Assembly: GCA_000149265.1 (NCBI GenBank)
Contig: CH001369.1
Span: forward strand, 39,155-103,154
Reading direction: 5' to 3'
Source: Ciona savignyi
Taxonomy: Eukaryota; Chordata; Ascidiacea; Phlebobranchia; Cionidae
DNA: 64,000 nucleotides
This document shows, one piece after another, positions 11,847 to 22,871 of the stretch. The notes beneath the pieces are model-generated. The model was not told where the DNA came from. It searched no databases and was given only the letters and a program-made list of their open reading frames with translations. The first letter of the stretch is position 1, and every line of letters begins with the position of its first letter. The position numbers and the translations under genes are program-made.

Positions 11847-12345
11847 TGTTACAATGCAGCCTTCAAAATTGAATTTCCCTAACATAGACTGCTTGTAACG
11901 TGGGCACAGTCAAATATACTCGCTTGCTTCCTCGAAGTGGTATATATTTGTAAAGCAAAAGCGGTTTTCTGTAAATAAAAATCGACTTAAATATCATTAA
12001 AAAACCATTCTTACCGAACTGTGCGTGATCCCAATCTAATTTTTTTACATAAATTTGAATTTGCATAAATATATCGTAATGCTCTGCGAAGAAATAAAGA
12101 AAGAAAATCTGTTAATAAATATCTGTTAATACGTTAACAAATACTATAAAACTAAAGACTCATTTGGCTTACAACTGAAATATAACAACGAACTTAGAGG
12201 TCGAGTATTTAAAGAAGGAAAAAACGTCGATTGCCAATTAGCTTGCGCGTCTTATCGCACAACTTAAGGAAGCCGGAATGTAAATGCATTAAGGAACGTA
12301 AAAGGCGCGAACAAATTAAAGAACAGTGAAGAAAAAATTTATACA
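11847..12345 (-). repeat. 5' LTR of BEL/Pao element
   Basis: Identical in layout to 5288-5801 but without the 17-bp tandem copy. The internal sequence next to it (11846 downward, minus strand) begins TAGTTTTCGAACTTGATC. I cannot assign a primer-binding tRNA with confidence. Confidence 0.9.
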
Positions 12346-12350
12346 ATCTA

Positions 12351-12977
12351 TATATATTAAATGACTAGAAATACTCAATTGTTAGGGGGGCATTGGGGAG
12401 TCGAAAAACTTTTAATATATCGCTTCCCAAGTAACCAGCTAATGATTGTGTATTAGCAGGCAGTAGCATTTACCTTTTAAACTAAGTGAAGCCAACATGC
12501 TTAGTCCAATTGTTAAGATTGAGGATTTATGTAATGGCCGAGTATTGGCTGAATATTCATTGGAAGGTGGTGGCTATGTGTGTGGGGGGTTAATGTATTA
12601 AAATTATTCAACCACATAGCTTAGTGGATTATTGCGTCAACTTTTAGCTAAAAGGTTGCAGGTACAAAACTGGTCACTAGTTAGTCGGTTGTATCAAAAT
12701 TTGTACAAAAATGCAGACAGATTTTAACATGATACACAATATATAAAATGATGGTTACAAGACCAAGTCCTTGAGCTACTGACACCTAGTGCTCAAACTA
12801 CCCACTTCCACTTTATTTACATTTAATCATTATCTTGCATCAGTTTTCACATCTGTTTGATGATGTTATCAGATAATCATTGTTTATATTTTACAGATAA
12901 TCTGTGAAAAGTTAATTCATGTCATGGTAGCAAGTTGAGACTAACATTTATCATCTTAAGCCATATGGATATATATA
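12351..12977 (+). other. Intron sequence with a decayed tRNA-like SINE
   Basis: Non-coding. Around 12597-12690 is a tRNA-like stretch (A-box-like 'tagtggattattgcgtc', B-box-like 'ggtacaaaactgg'), weakly similar to 18330-18400. The region 12918-12977 is the left part of duplicated block copy 2. Confidence 0.4.
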
Positions 12978-12985
12978 TATATACC

Positions 12986-15052
12986 CATGGGCGTCGAAAT
13001 AGGGGTGCTTGCTTATAATATCGAAAGCACCCCTGTTTTTATGAATTAGTTAAAAAAATATCTTTGAAGCGAAAGTTTAATATGCGGAAGCTAGGGTATT
13101 TATGACAGTTAGAAAAGCTTATCCGTTTCCTTTAACTTAATTTATTAAACAACCTTCGTCTAAGCAAGTATGTTAGGATTGTTTGGCCCTGGTCCAACTT
13201 GCGCCCGGTCGTAAAGAGCGACGCGTGTATCTTTTGATGACTCGTGCGAATGCGCTCAGCTCACGATGATAATACGAGAGAGTAACTAATATTTCATTAA
13301 TATATTAGGTCTGCTATCAATTAAAAACAGAAAGTGAAAAATGTTTCTTCTTCATATTTCACGCGTTTTGCATACTTAAAACTTCCAGGTTTAAAAATAC
13401 CGTTGAATTATTGTTGTTTACAAGATTTAGCCTTTATGAGTATATGCCCTTTTTAACTAAATTCTTTTTAAAATAATGTTTGTTAGCAGATAAATTTTAC
13501 AGAACCGGTTTATGCGGTTTAATTCGCTCCTTTTTCAAATATAGAAAACGGTATTTCCAATAAACAAAACAGTTCTGAAAACCGCTCGTTGGTATATTGC
13601 TATTATTTGTACAGCGAGTTAAGCGATTTCTGTTTGGTGTAAGATAAAACTATTTCTGCTAGTTGGTGTAATGTACCTCTCCTCTAAATATCGAAATGCT
13701 ACCATGCGAAACAACACGGAATTCAAATATTTTGTATTGGTTACGCGAGAGATGCTGACCAGTTTTAACTATAATAGGCAATGTTAGGGAAAACGTGTAC
13801 ATAAGGTTTGTTTGGCCCTGGTCTAACATGCAAAAGGTCGAAAAGAGTAGACGCGTGTATTTTTTTAAATTTTCGGCCTTCGTTACTCGCATGAAATAAA
13901 TGATGGTTATATAGAAATAAAGGGCTGTAGAACTGCATTTAAAATTGCATTATAATGCATTTTCGTTTTGAATTCGAAATACCTTTTTTTTATTATAAAT
14001 TTAGTCAAGCCGGGCATAGAATCAATGAGACATTAGGTAATTTTTAATTGCGTGAACAGGCGTGAGCTACGAAGATTAGAAACTAGTTTTACTTGTTGTC
14101 CTGAACTAATAGCTGACCTTGCCATAAAATAAAAGTTTATTCTCTTTTAATATTATCATGAGCTCAGCGCATTCGCATGTGTCATCAAAAATATAAACAT
14201 GTCTACTCTTTTAAACAAAGATTAGGTTAATAGAATTATTTTTTTTAAATTGGGGTTGGTGTTGGGGGTGAACCATATGTGAGTTCTGGGGTTTAGAACA
14301 GTGTATTTAAGGTGTTGCCAGTTAGGCCTATAACTGCGGATATCAAAGCGTAACTACATAATTATGCAATGAGATATTCTAGACGCGCATAAAACCGTTG
14401 GAATACAATATTAGTTTTACCAATTATTCCACGCTAGTAATGAAAGCTGAATGGTTTATGTCTAGAAAACCATTTTTGTATAACTCTAACCTATGGCTCC
14501 AATCCCGACGGTTAGAACCCGCCGGAACATAACATATTTTTAGTATTGGGTCGGCTTATATACACACAACCTTATTGTAGACGAGTAAAATACTGACTAG
14601 CGACTTTATTATTCTTTTATTGTATATAGGCCTTAAAAAATTATGGCACGTAATACCCATAATGCGTTTCTCCATACCGAAAGCACGCATCTATCGTGCA
14701 AAAGCGTCCAAACATTGTTTAAAGTGGGAGTTCGGAAATACAAAATACAAAATGCATCATAGCTTAACAACAACATTATCTTATTATTAGTTCCATACAC
14801 TTTAAAGTCGTTTTTCTCTGTGTGTGCGGCGCGCCGCACCACGCAATGAATTCGCGCTCGAAGATTTTAACAACACTATATTTGTAATAACAACCTTTTA
14901 TTTTCAAAGGTTCTGCGAATATGTAGACAAATTGGAATACATGAAAAGTGCTTTTCCATGTCTAATGGATGTTTGCACAATAGACGCCGCGAATATATAG
15001 CTGAAAAAGCACCCCACTTGTGCACGTTTTTCTGCATTTTCCGACGCCAATG
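12986..15052. mobile_element. hAT-like non-autonomous element, 8-bp TSD, empty site known
   Basis: Ends CATGGGCGTCG and, inverted, CATTGGCGTCG (10 of 11). The perfect 8-bp target duplication TATATACC lies at 12978-12985 and 15053-15060. The paralogous block at 405-425 reads straight through this site, which confirms the boundaries. A subterminal palindrome (GGGGTGCTT...AAAGCACCCC) lies just inside the left end, with 'agcacccc' near the right end. The interior shares long stretches with 41842-43626 ('ttggccctggtccaacttgc', 'gcgtttctcc.taccgaaagc') and has an internal duplication (13190 and 13810). No transposase is seen. Confidence 0.88.
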
Positions 15053-15401
15053 TATATACCATTTACTTATATATTATACAATGTGTTGATTCATTAGAAA
15101 TTGCTGGAAAACAACCGTTTATTCTAGATCAAGAAGGTAGTGTTGAACGGAACAGAGCTTGGAAATGTACCTGAATACCTGGTTCCTCATATTCAACATA
15201 TTAATGAACTTACATTATGGAAATGCAAACAACTGAACGATTGTATGCGGGATTTGTGCACAGCTATCAATGATCGACCGAACAAGGTAAATATTGTGAA
15301 CCATACTTCAAGTAGCTCCACATCAATCACTGATTTATTATAGAGATGTATATTTAAACAACTGTACCGCAGCTATTACAGTGTTGTTGTACAGCAGTTC
15401 A
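15053..15401 (+). repeat. Duplicated LRR-exon block, copy 2 (right part)
   Basis: Continues the homology to 411-761 after the hAT-like insertion. It contains the exon 15128-15286 and ends at 'tgttgtacagcagttc'. Confidence 0.85.
15128..15286 (+). CDS. LRR-gene exon, first LRR type (copy 2)
   Basis: A 159-nt, 53-codon exon, phase 0-0, between acceptor 'gtttattctag' and donor 'AAG|gtaaat'. The peptide is IKKVVLNGTELGNVPEYLVP, HIQHINELTLWKCKQLN and DCMRDLCTAINDRPNK. It differs from the 490-648 exon by a modest number of mostly amino-acid-changing bases, while both keep the frame and splice sites. This suggests both are coding, or that the duplication is recent. Confidence 0.78.
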
Positions 15402-16484
15402 CGAGAAGTCTATAAAAGTGTTTCCTTTATAAAACACATTTAATCACCAGAGTGTTTATATTGGAATTAGCAAAGGCACTTTTTCCATCACTGGAGGCAA
15501 TGACCAGTGAGGCAACTGTATAAGTCTCTCGTGGCACACCATCAGCCTTCTATAGAACCACATGTGGGGAAATAAATTCTAACGGAAAAGATTTTCAGTG
15601 CTATCTTCACCCTGACCAATTGTTTCACATTATCATTTTATGCCTTTCCCGCTTCTCAGTGATTTGATTGTCAGCTCTACCAAACCTTAATCAAGTATAA
15701 AACTACGTGTTACCATTACTTTATTAAAAAGTCATATATTAAATGCCGTAAGATTTATCGTCCCCATCGTATATCGATTTCAAACGTGATTATAATTCAC
15801 TCGATTATTTCAGTTTTCGCCATTATGACGTATTTCACCACAAAGACCGCGTTTTTTTGCGTATCTAGTTAGTTAAGTCTGGAAATGCTTTGTTTTGGAG
15901 AGCAAGTTTAATTTAAGCAAGCTCGCGTTTATGTTTATTATGAGTTAAGACCATTGTGTATAACCGGCCGGCTCCTTGTTCAGTCACAATTTGAAAACCA
16001 TCATTTCACCAAATTTGTTCCCAACATCCTTTCTTCTACAATAATAAGTTCACCATCCTTCTACGAAATTAAATAAAATCATGTGGAAAACAATATTACA
16101 CTTTAAATTATATTTTGGTTGGGATTTACATAACAGTTATGCAATAAAAACAACGAGACAAAAGTTATTACACAAAGATAATCATAATAAAGAATAAAGT
16201 AAACTAGTAAGCAAGTTTTCGACAGGTAATAAACAATAAATTATTGAAATGGTGGTTTTTATGAACCAGCCACCAATAGAGGGACATCCTGCAGTCACGA
16301 GTTCTCATGACACTCTTAAAATATTGGGATGGTAGGGTTTTTAAATATAAAAGAATTACTGTGAGTGTGGTAATTATGGGTAAACTAGTGTACCTGATTT
16401 GAATAAGTTCCTATAGTTGATTATTAAACATATAATCCACAGGATATATTTATTGTAGAGTTTTAACATTCCTGTTCTACATAG
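15402..16484 (+). other. Intron of the LRR gene
   Basis: AT-rich intron with no additional exon or named repeat that I can support. Confidence 0.5.
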
Positions 16485-16649
16485 ATCAAACTTACGGTGA
16501 GAAGCTATGAGAGGTTGGATGACCACGCAGCACAATGTCTGGCTGGGTGTGTTGGCAAAATATCGGAACTGGATTTTGACTGCAACAAAATTTCACCAGA
16601 AGGTCAACGTATGTTGCAAGAAGCAATACAACAACTCCCTTCTCCCCAG
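16485..16649 (+). CDS. LRR-gene exon, second LRR type (copy 2)
   Basis: A 165-nt (55-codon) exon, phase 0-0, between acceptor 'ttctacatag' and donor 'CAG|gtacgc'. The peptide centre is DDHAAQCLAGCVGKISELDF, then DCNKISPEGQRMLQEAIQQL, with RI-like LRR hydrophobic spacing. It is the partner of 1894-2046. Confidence 0.78.
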
Positions 16650-18568
16650 GTACGCCTCAGTTTTTATGTGAGTTTGTGTATGATTGATGTGTTTTATATG
16701 AATCAAGTTTAAATGATTTAAGCTCATTTGAGCTGTTTGGGTGATCACGTTAAAATTATCTTTTTAATTTGTTTATCAAATATACGGCAAATATTTATAG
16801 TTAAAAGAGGTTGAAATGCATGATACACCTTTGTTGTTATAGACAAAAAAATATACAAAAATAATGTATTTTAAGGCTTTAGAACTATGTTTTGGCATCA
16901 AAACAAACTAATGTTTGAATAATCAAAATATTTTGTTTCACTTCCCCCCGTAAATAAGTAATGACGATCAAATGTAAGTACCAAAATGGGAGCCAACTGT
17001 TATGGTTGGAACCAGGTTACTTCATACAATAGCTGATATACAAGAGTGGAAGTTATAACTAGACAGGTTCCCGGTTCGATCTTCACCTGACCACTTTCTG
17101 TGCGGTTGTCTGTAATGGACTGAGTTGTTTATAATGAGCTTTATTGTCATGAAACACACACATTACCACTTTTATACCCTGCTCACTTATTTCAATTACC
17201 GACAAGTCCATACCACAATATTACCCTGCCCCAATCACTAGATACCCTCATCACTACTACAAGATCCCCACACCCCCTCCCAAAGCGTGATATTTTGATA
17301 CGGCTGACTTTAAAATACATCACGCCAACTTGTGTGTCTCTCAAACTTGTTTTCTTAAATATTCCTAAATTCTTTCATGTTTTTTAAAATTTCATCGATG
17401 AATTAAATATGGGTGTATCGTCTTTTTCCACATTCTGTCTCCTTTGCACTTAACTCCCTCACCATGTGCACATGGGGTGACACAAACCCGTCCTCTTTCG
17501 CCATGTTGTAGAGCATCGGTGGTGGTCTGACCTCGTGTGGGCGGCTTGGTTAATACCACAAAGAATATAATGATAAATAAATTTGGGAATTGCGTAAAAT
17601 ATTATATATAAAAAAATCACTTTTATGACTTTATTGTTTTAATCTGGCCAAGGTTTAAACCCATCATGGGCTCGTCCCTAGGACTTTTCTTGTATAACAA
17701 TGCGTATAATGTAAATGTTGCGTTAACCATCCTACCACCTCACTTAGTTGCCTATGTTTACAGTGACTCTATGATTTGGTTGAGTTCCAGGATAACCTGC
17801 TGGAACGACTATCGTCAGCGAATCACCATACAGTTCCAACACGGGCTACTATATTAATAAAATGTACAAAGATATCAAATCATGTATTGTCTCCAATATT
17901 CCAGCTGCTAAGTGGTTATAACTTGTTATATTCCAAATGAATATTTAAATTGGTTTGTTTGATAGTTGATTATTGAACATATAATTCACAGGATATATTC
18001 AATTCACAGGACATAATTCCTTATTTGGTATTCAGCAATAACTAAAAAAAAACATAAATGCATATAAGACGAAATAAAAAGGAAAAAACTATCACAAAAT
18101 TATACCTTAACAATTGCGTGTCCGTTACTTCGAGAAATGTTGAATGTTTACTTCTATAATATTAAATTAAAACACCATTAATAACTTAAACCAATATATC
18201 AAATCAAAACACATACCTTAAGTATTCTTAACCAATAGAAACTGCTGCTTCCTAGCAGCCGAAATCGAAAAGAACTATTCATATTAAAAATGTGAAATCA
18301 ACAAGGACAAATCATAGAAAATTGCTTGGTGGGTTATTGTGTCGCTATTTAGTCGAAGAGTTGGAGAGTTCGAAACTCGATTCTAGTTGATTGTGTGCGT
18401 GAAGCACTTAGCGGACTTTGCATGAATCCAGTGGATTATATATAGATATTTGTGGGTGCGAGGTTATTTAACGATTATAACTAGTGTGATAACACTCTCT
18501 GCGAGTAAAATATTAGTGTTGTGCTGTTGCTTAACCGCATGTTCAACTTATTTTAAATTTACTTTCAG
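16650..18568 (+). other. Last intron of the LRR gene with decayed SINEs
   Basis: Contains tRNA-like remnants: a B-box 'cccggttcgatcttcacc' near 17070; a minus-strand SINE of the 55124 family at about 17650-17750 (complement gives GATGGGTTTAAACC and GGTTAACGCAAC); and a B-box 'gagttcgaaactcg' near 18367. No coding signal. Confidence 0.5.
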
Positions 18569-18622
18569 AATTTCATTTTAGAAGGACATGAGATTGATGA
18601 TCTCAAAGTGTGGTTTGAATAA
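18569..18622 (+). CDS. Terminal exon of the LRR gene
   Basis: Acceptor 'tttactttcag' is followed in phase 0 by 17 codons, NFILEGHEIDDLKVWFE, and TAA at 18620-18622. The phase fits the preceding exon, and a canonical poly(A) signal follows 158 bases downstream. No family match for so short a tail. Confidence 0.65.
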   Translation, partial: NFILEGHEIDDLKVWFE

Positions 18623-18779
18623 TACAAATCCGCGAACACTGAACCAAAACAGTATGGTTACTGATCCAAATGGAAGAACAATAGAAATTATATAATATCC
18701 TAACATTATCGACACTTCTGTACAAAGCTATAAAGCATAGATGCCACACGTTTATGTTGGTGATATATTTTACATTAGA

Positions 18780-18789
18780 AATAAATAAA
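18780..18789 (+). terminator. Overlapping AATAAA poly(A) signals of the LRR gene
   Basis: Two overlapping AATAAA hexamers lie about 160 nt after the stop codon, just before an array that repeats AATAAA in nearly every unit. Confidence 0.6.
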
Positions 18790-18809
18790 ACACAATGAAA
18801 CCAGTATAT

Positions 18810-19727
18810 TATTTAATGCGTGAGTTGATTTAATTATTGATCCATATATTTAATAAACGATTATATTGTTTAAATATTGATTTAATTGTTGTTCCATGTA
18901 TTCAATAAACGATTATATTGTTTAAATGTTGATTTAATTATTGTTCCATATATTCAATAAACGATTATATTGTTTAAATGTTGATTTAATTATTGTTCCA
19001 TGTATTCAATAAACGATTATATTGTTTAAATGTTGATTTAATTATTGTTCCATGTATTCAATAAACAATTATATTGTTCAAATGTTGATTTAATTATTGT
19101 TTCATGTATTCAACAAACAATTATATTGTTCAAATGTTAAGTTAATTATTGTTCCATGTATTCAATAAACGATTATATTGTTTAAATGTTGATTTAATGA
19201 TTGTTCCATGTATTCAATAAACGATTATATTGTTTAAATGTTGATTTAATTATTGTTCCATGTATTCAATAAACGATTATATTGTTCAAATGTTGATTTA
19301 ATTATTGTTCCATGTATTCAATAAACAAATATATTGTTCAAATATTGATTTAATTATTGTCCATGTATTCAATAAACGATTATATTATTCAAATGTTGAT
19401 TTAATTATTGTTTCCATGTATTTAATAAACGATTATATTGTTTAAATGTTGATTTAATTATTGTTCCATGTATTCAATAAACGATTGTATTGTTTAAATG
19501 TTGATTTAATTATTGTTCCATGTATTCAATTCAATAAACGATTATATTTTTTAAATGTTGATTTAATTATTGTTCCATGTATTGAATAAACGCTTATATT
19601 GTTCAAATGTTGATTTAATTATTGTTCCATATATTCAATAAACGATTATATTTTTCAAATGTTGATTTAATTATTGTTCATATATTCAATGAACGCTTAT
19701 ATTGTTCAAATGTTGATTTAATTCCCC
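18810..19727 (+). repeat. 52-bp AT-rich tandem array, each unit carrying AATAAA
   Basis: About 17 units of 52 bp (core TGTTGATTTAATTATTG, TTCCATGTATTC, AATAAACGATTATATTG), with a few indels. Nearly every unit has CAATAAAC, so a canonical poly(A) hexamer recurs every 52 bases on the plus strand, the strand of the LRR gene that ends just upstream. Confidence 0.9.
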
Positions 19728-19842
19728 ATATATTTAAACAGTTCTTTATGCATTGTAAATATATTTTATTGACTCATCTACGAACATTTCGGTACTAAAA
19801 ATTATATAAACACAAAAATCTGTTGATAAATATTTAAAACTA

Positions 19843-19942
19843 NNNNNNNNNNNNNNNNNNNNNNNNNNNNNNNNNNNNNNNNNNNNNNNNNNNNNNNNNN
19901 NNNNNNNNNNNNNNNNNNNNNNNNNNNNNNNNNNNNNNNNNN
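19843..19942. other. Assembly gap, 100 N
   Basis: One hundred Ns, the usual placeholder for an unknown length. The 11-mer ATTTAAAACTA occurs on both edges (ending at 19842 and starting at 19943), so the two contig ends may simply overlap. Confidence 0.95.
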
Positions 19943-20349
19943 ATTTAAAACTATTTCCGGTAGTACAATAGAAAGTCAACCAAAATTGCGGCATTATATT
20001 ATCTTTATAGTTATCCCATTGATTAGGACATGGTGGGTAAGAAAAAGTATAAATTGCTGTGATTCCATATTTAGGCTACGTCTTTAGCATAGCAGCAATC
20101 ATTACCACAAACACATTCTACGAAAGTTCGAATCCAGCTTGACTCTCTACGCAATAAATAAGTTTGTCTCTCATTGTGATGTCATCAATATATTGGGGGA
20201 TGCGAACGAGGTTTAAACAAGTAGACGAGGTGAGTAAGCGGTCGGGGGTTCCCCCAATGTGGATGCAAAATGGGGGGTCCATTTCCTAAATGGGGTAAAT
20301 ATTTATATACCAACCAGAGATAAAGGGATTGGATGGACAATTTATTAGC
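19943..20349. other. Unassigned sequence with a tRNA-like stretch
   Basis: A B-box-like AAGTTCGAATCCAGC at 20126-20140, preceded at 20072-20100 by 'ggctacgtctttagcatagc', suggests another tRNA-derived SINE. No UBE3C terminal exon could be found here on the minus strand. Confidence 0.35.
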
Positions 20350-21013
20350 TTAAGCAATTCGACTGTGAGCATGAGATGTCTTATGATACCCGTGGATAAA
20401 GCTTGGCTTCCCACCCACGAAGATATAAATGAACCAACCATCCACATACTGTAATAACTCCAGCAACTCGACGGCGAGCATAAGGTGTCTTACGATACCC
20501 GTGGATAAAGCCTGGCTTCCCACCCACAAGGATATAAATGAACCAATCATCCACATACTGTAATAACTCCAGCAACTCGACTGCGAGCATGAGGTGTCCT
20601 ACAATACCCGTGGATAAAGCCTGGCTTCCCACCCACGAGGATATAAATGAACCAAACCATCCACACACTGTAATGGCTCCAGCAACTCGACTGTGAGCAT
20701 GAGGTGTCTTACGATTCCCGTGAATAAAACCTGGCTTCCCACCCACAAGGATATAAATGAATCAACCATCCACACACTGTAATAGCTCCAGCAACTCGAC
20801 TGTGGACATGAGGTGTCTTACGATACCCGTGGATAAATACTGGCTTCCCACCCATGAGGATATAAATGAGACAACCGTCCACACGCTGTAATAGCTCCTA
20901 CAACACGACTGTGGGCATGAAGTGTCTTACGCTACCCGGGGTTAAACTCTGGCTTCCCACCCACGAGGATATAAATGAACCAAACATACACACACTGTAA
21001 TAGCTCCAGCACT
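20350..21013 (-). repeat. 109-bp tandem array next to a UBE3C donor site
   Basis: Six units at 109-110 bp spacing, measured from TGGCTTCCCACCCA at 20404, 20513, 20622, 20732, 20841 and 20950. On the minus strand the sequence just after the exon donor at 21083 (GTTTGGTGG...CTTTAACC...GGAGCTATTACAG) aligns with the unit (GTGGGTGGG...GTTTAACC...GGAGCTATTACAG), so the array appears to have grown from the 5' end of this intron. Confidence 0.88.
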
Positions 21014-21083
21014 CGAGAATATAATAACAACAATACATAAAATGTTCGCCCACACCCTTGGTTAAAGTTTGAAACCACCAAAC

Positions 21084-21214
21084 CTTAAACCCCAGCAAGG
21101 GAGGTCTTGAACAACTTGTCACAAAAAGCAAAAATTTTCTTTTTTCTTCTTCGGTAAAATTGTGCAAAACTCTCCAGAATATTTCGATCGTTGGGTGTTC
21201 GGCTGTGAAACCTC
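21084..21214 (-). CDS. ube3c: UBE3C-like HECT domain exon (C-lobe)
   Basis: A 131-nt exon, phase 1 to 0, with acceptor 'tatcccacag' and donor 'AAG|gtttgg'. It encodes [39 protein letters not shown] and LGFK, the C-lobe segment of HECT E3 ligases just before the catalytic cysteine; [14 protein letters not shown] is near-invariant in this subgroup. The split glycine codon joins in frame to the exon at 45178-45374 (YSG|GF) across a 24-kb intron. The remaining exon with the thioester cysteine is not visible and may lie in the 100-N gap or have been lost. Confidence 0.88.
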
Positions 21215-21348
21215 CTGTGGGATAGAAATAATATAAATCAACAAGGAAACAACCATAAAACATAAAACTATTACAACAACAAGGAAATATTACAACAATA
21301 AGAAATTCCTACAAACAAAAATGGACTCTGGCTTCTCTTCAACGTATG

Positions 21349-21388
21349 ATTCTTTGAATAAGGTAAGACGCTCTGTGCCACTCTTACC
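21349..21388 (+). ncRNA. Spliced-leader-RNA-like sequence
   Basis: ATTC-TTTGAATAAG (a 2-nt-deleted version of the Ciona leader) is followed by GGTAAGA...TCTTACC, a perfect 7-bp stem enclosing 13 nt that places GT directly after AAG, as in a spliced-leader RNA. I see no clear Sm site, so it is more likely a derived copy than a working gene. Confidence 0.4.
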
Positions 21389-21564
21389 AAAGCAAGTATC
21401 ATACCATTATCGAACGGATTTATATTCAACGCTTTTCTCTTTGGATTATTATCTTTGGATGTACCTGTGCAAACACCCCACAAACGGATGACAGGGTAAG
21501 TCCTTAGATATCTTAAGCCCATTTTTCTCCTTGTGTATTTTGCTTTTGTGCTTCTTGTTTTTAA

Positions 21565-21582
21565 TTATTTGAATAAGGCAAG
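21565..21582 (+). other. Partial spliced-leader match beside a LINE 3' end
   Basis: TTATTTGAATAAG (12 of 13 to the leader's 3' part) followed by GCAAG, directly next to the poly(A) end of the minus-strand LINE fragment. Confidence 0.4.
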
Positions 21583-21586
21583 AAAT

Positions 21587-22461
21587 TTTTTTTCCTTTTT
21601 TTTTTTTTTTTTTATTTTTATTTTTTTATTGGGCGACTAAGGTACACGTTAACCGGATTCCCGGCTGTACATAATATTACATACACATTGATGTAAACGA
21701 AGAAACAAAGAAAAAAAAAATTAAGTATATACATGACATTTGTGATTGTTAGCAATATTTAAAAAATAATCAATTTTGTCCATAGATGGTGATGGAGTGA
21801 CGATGAAAAAATCGATGAGCAATGAAGAGGGGGTTGATGGGCGATGAAGTGATATGAGCGATAACTGTGGATTACTATGAATATAATGGTTATTTCATGG
21901 ACAGTAAAAGGTATTTCATAAAATAACAATTGTTTAATTAATTATATTAGACTTAAATAGCTTTTAGGTGAACCTAGTTATCCCTTGCTTGTGGTGTGCA
22001 TTTTTAAAAATTATATATTATTATTCAATGTGAAAAAAACAAGTATAACAAGTTACGTAGAATTATGGATTTATATTTTATTAAGTTCAATATGTGATAA
22101 TATGCCAAATTTTTTGATGACAAATTCGGGATTTCGCACTAAGCACAATTTACGGATATATATTCTGAACTTATTTTTGACTATCCAAAGCATCTTCCTT
22201 ACAAATTCTTCATTATGCCAAATATATAAATTTTTCATATCCAAATATTTCTTATAATTGATAATTTCTAATTTAGCTATTGTTATTAATTTAATTGCAC
22301 CGAGTTGAACTTTTTGTTTCTTATCGGTACAATTATATAAAATTAATTGATTAGTTAAATTACTCTTTAAAATACATATATTATTATTATATTTATATAT
22401 TAAATGTAAAACATTTTTTTGGATAACAGGACAGCTAATTAATATATGTTTATATTTTTTT

Positions 22462-22463
<2 letters not shown>
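21587..22463 (-). mobile_element. 5'-truncated LINE fragment (3' end)
   Basis: On the minus strand it encodes a decayed ORF2 C-terminus (NEEFVRKMLWIVKNKF) matching LINE-2's DEFTTRLLWIINTKIK. It then has a 3' UTR ending GTACAGCCGGGAATCCGG...TTAGTCGCCCAATAAAA and an A-tail (T-run 21587-21630). The same terminal sequence closes LINE-2 at 35281-35330, so it is the same family but a separate insertion. Confidence 0.8.
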
Positions 22464-22498
<35 letters not shown>

Positions 22499-22871
22499 TA
22501 ATAATAATACGAAAAATTACATTTACATATTTACATATATACATATTTACATTTAACATTTTGCATCAATTTTACATATTAATTACATTATTATTTGATC
22601 ACATTTACACATTTTAACAAAATTTCCATTGCAGGAGAGAGGGATGAGTTTCTCAGCCAGCGAGTTCTGCAAAATACTTTCTTTTTGGTGAGTTTTTTGT
22701 TTGTTTTTTCCCAATAATATATATATAGATATTGTAAAAGTAAAATAGTTAATTGCCTTGTTTTATAAATGTATAATAACAAAATAGTATAATTCGTACG
22801 TTTTCTTTGTAAGTGACCATTTTTTTTTTTTTTTTTTTAGACAGCGCTTTCGAGTTGAAGAACAACGGCTT

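Larger units (their letters stand above)
5288..12345 (-). mobile_element. BEL/Pao LTR retrotransposon, near-complete
   Basis: A 7.06-kb minus-strand element with two LTRs, flanked by a 5-bp target duplication ATCTA (5283-5287 and 12346-12350), the size expected for BEL/Pao. Gene order on the minus strand is gag, aspartic protease, RT, RNase H, integrase. The LTRs differ by only about five substitutions and one 17-bp indel, so the insertion is young. Even so, the coding region has two in-frame stops and several frame changes, so this copy is not autonomous as assembled. It sits in an LRR-gene intron, antisense to the gene. Confidence 0.92.

Noticed and set aside
20350..20746. Minus-strand frames of 121 and 68 codons with repeated 'VGSQALSTGIV'-type peptides
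   Set aside because: Shadows of the 109-bp tandem array lying in a UBE3C intron.
21271..21522. 83-codon minus-strand frame next to the UBE3C C-lobe exon
   Set aside because: No HECT similarity, no suitable splice sites, and it overlaps the spliced-leader-like hairpin.
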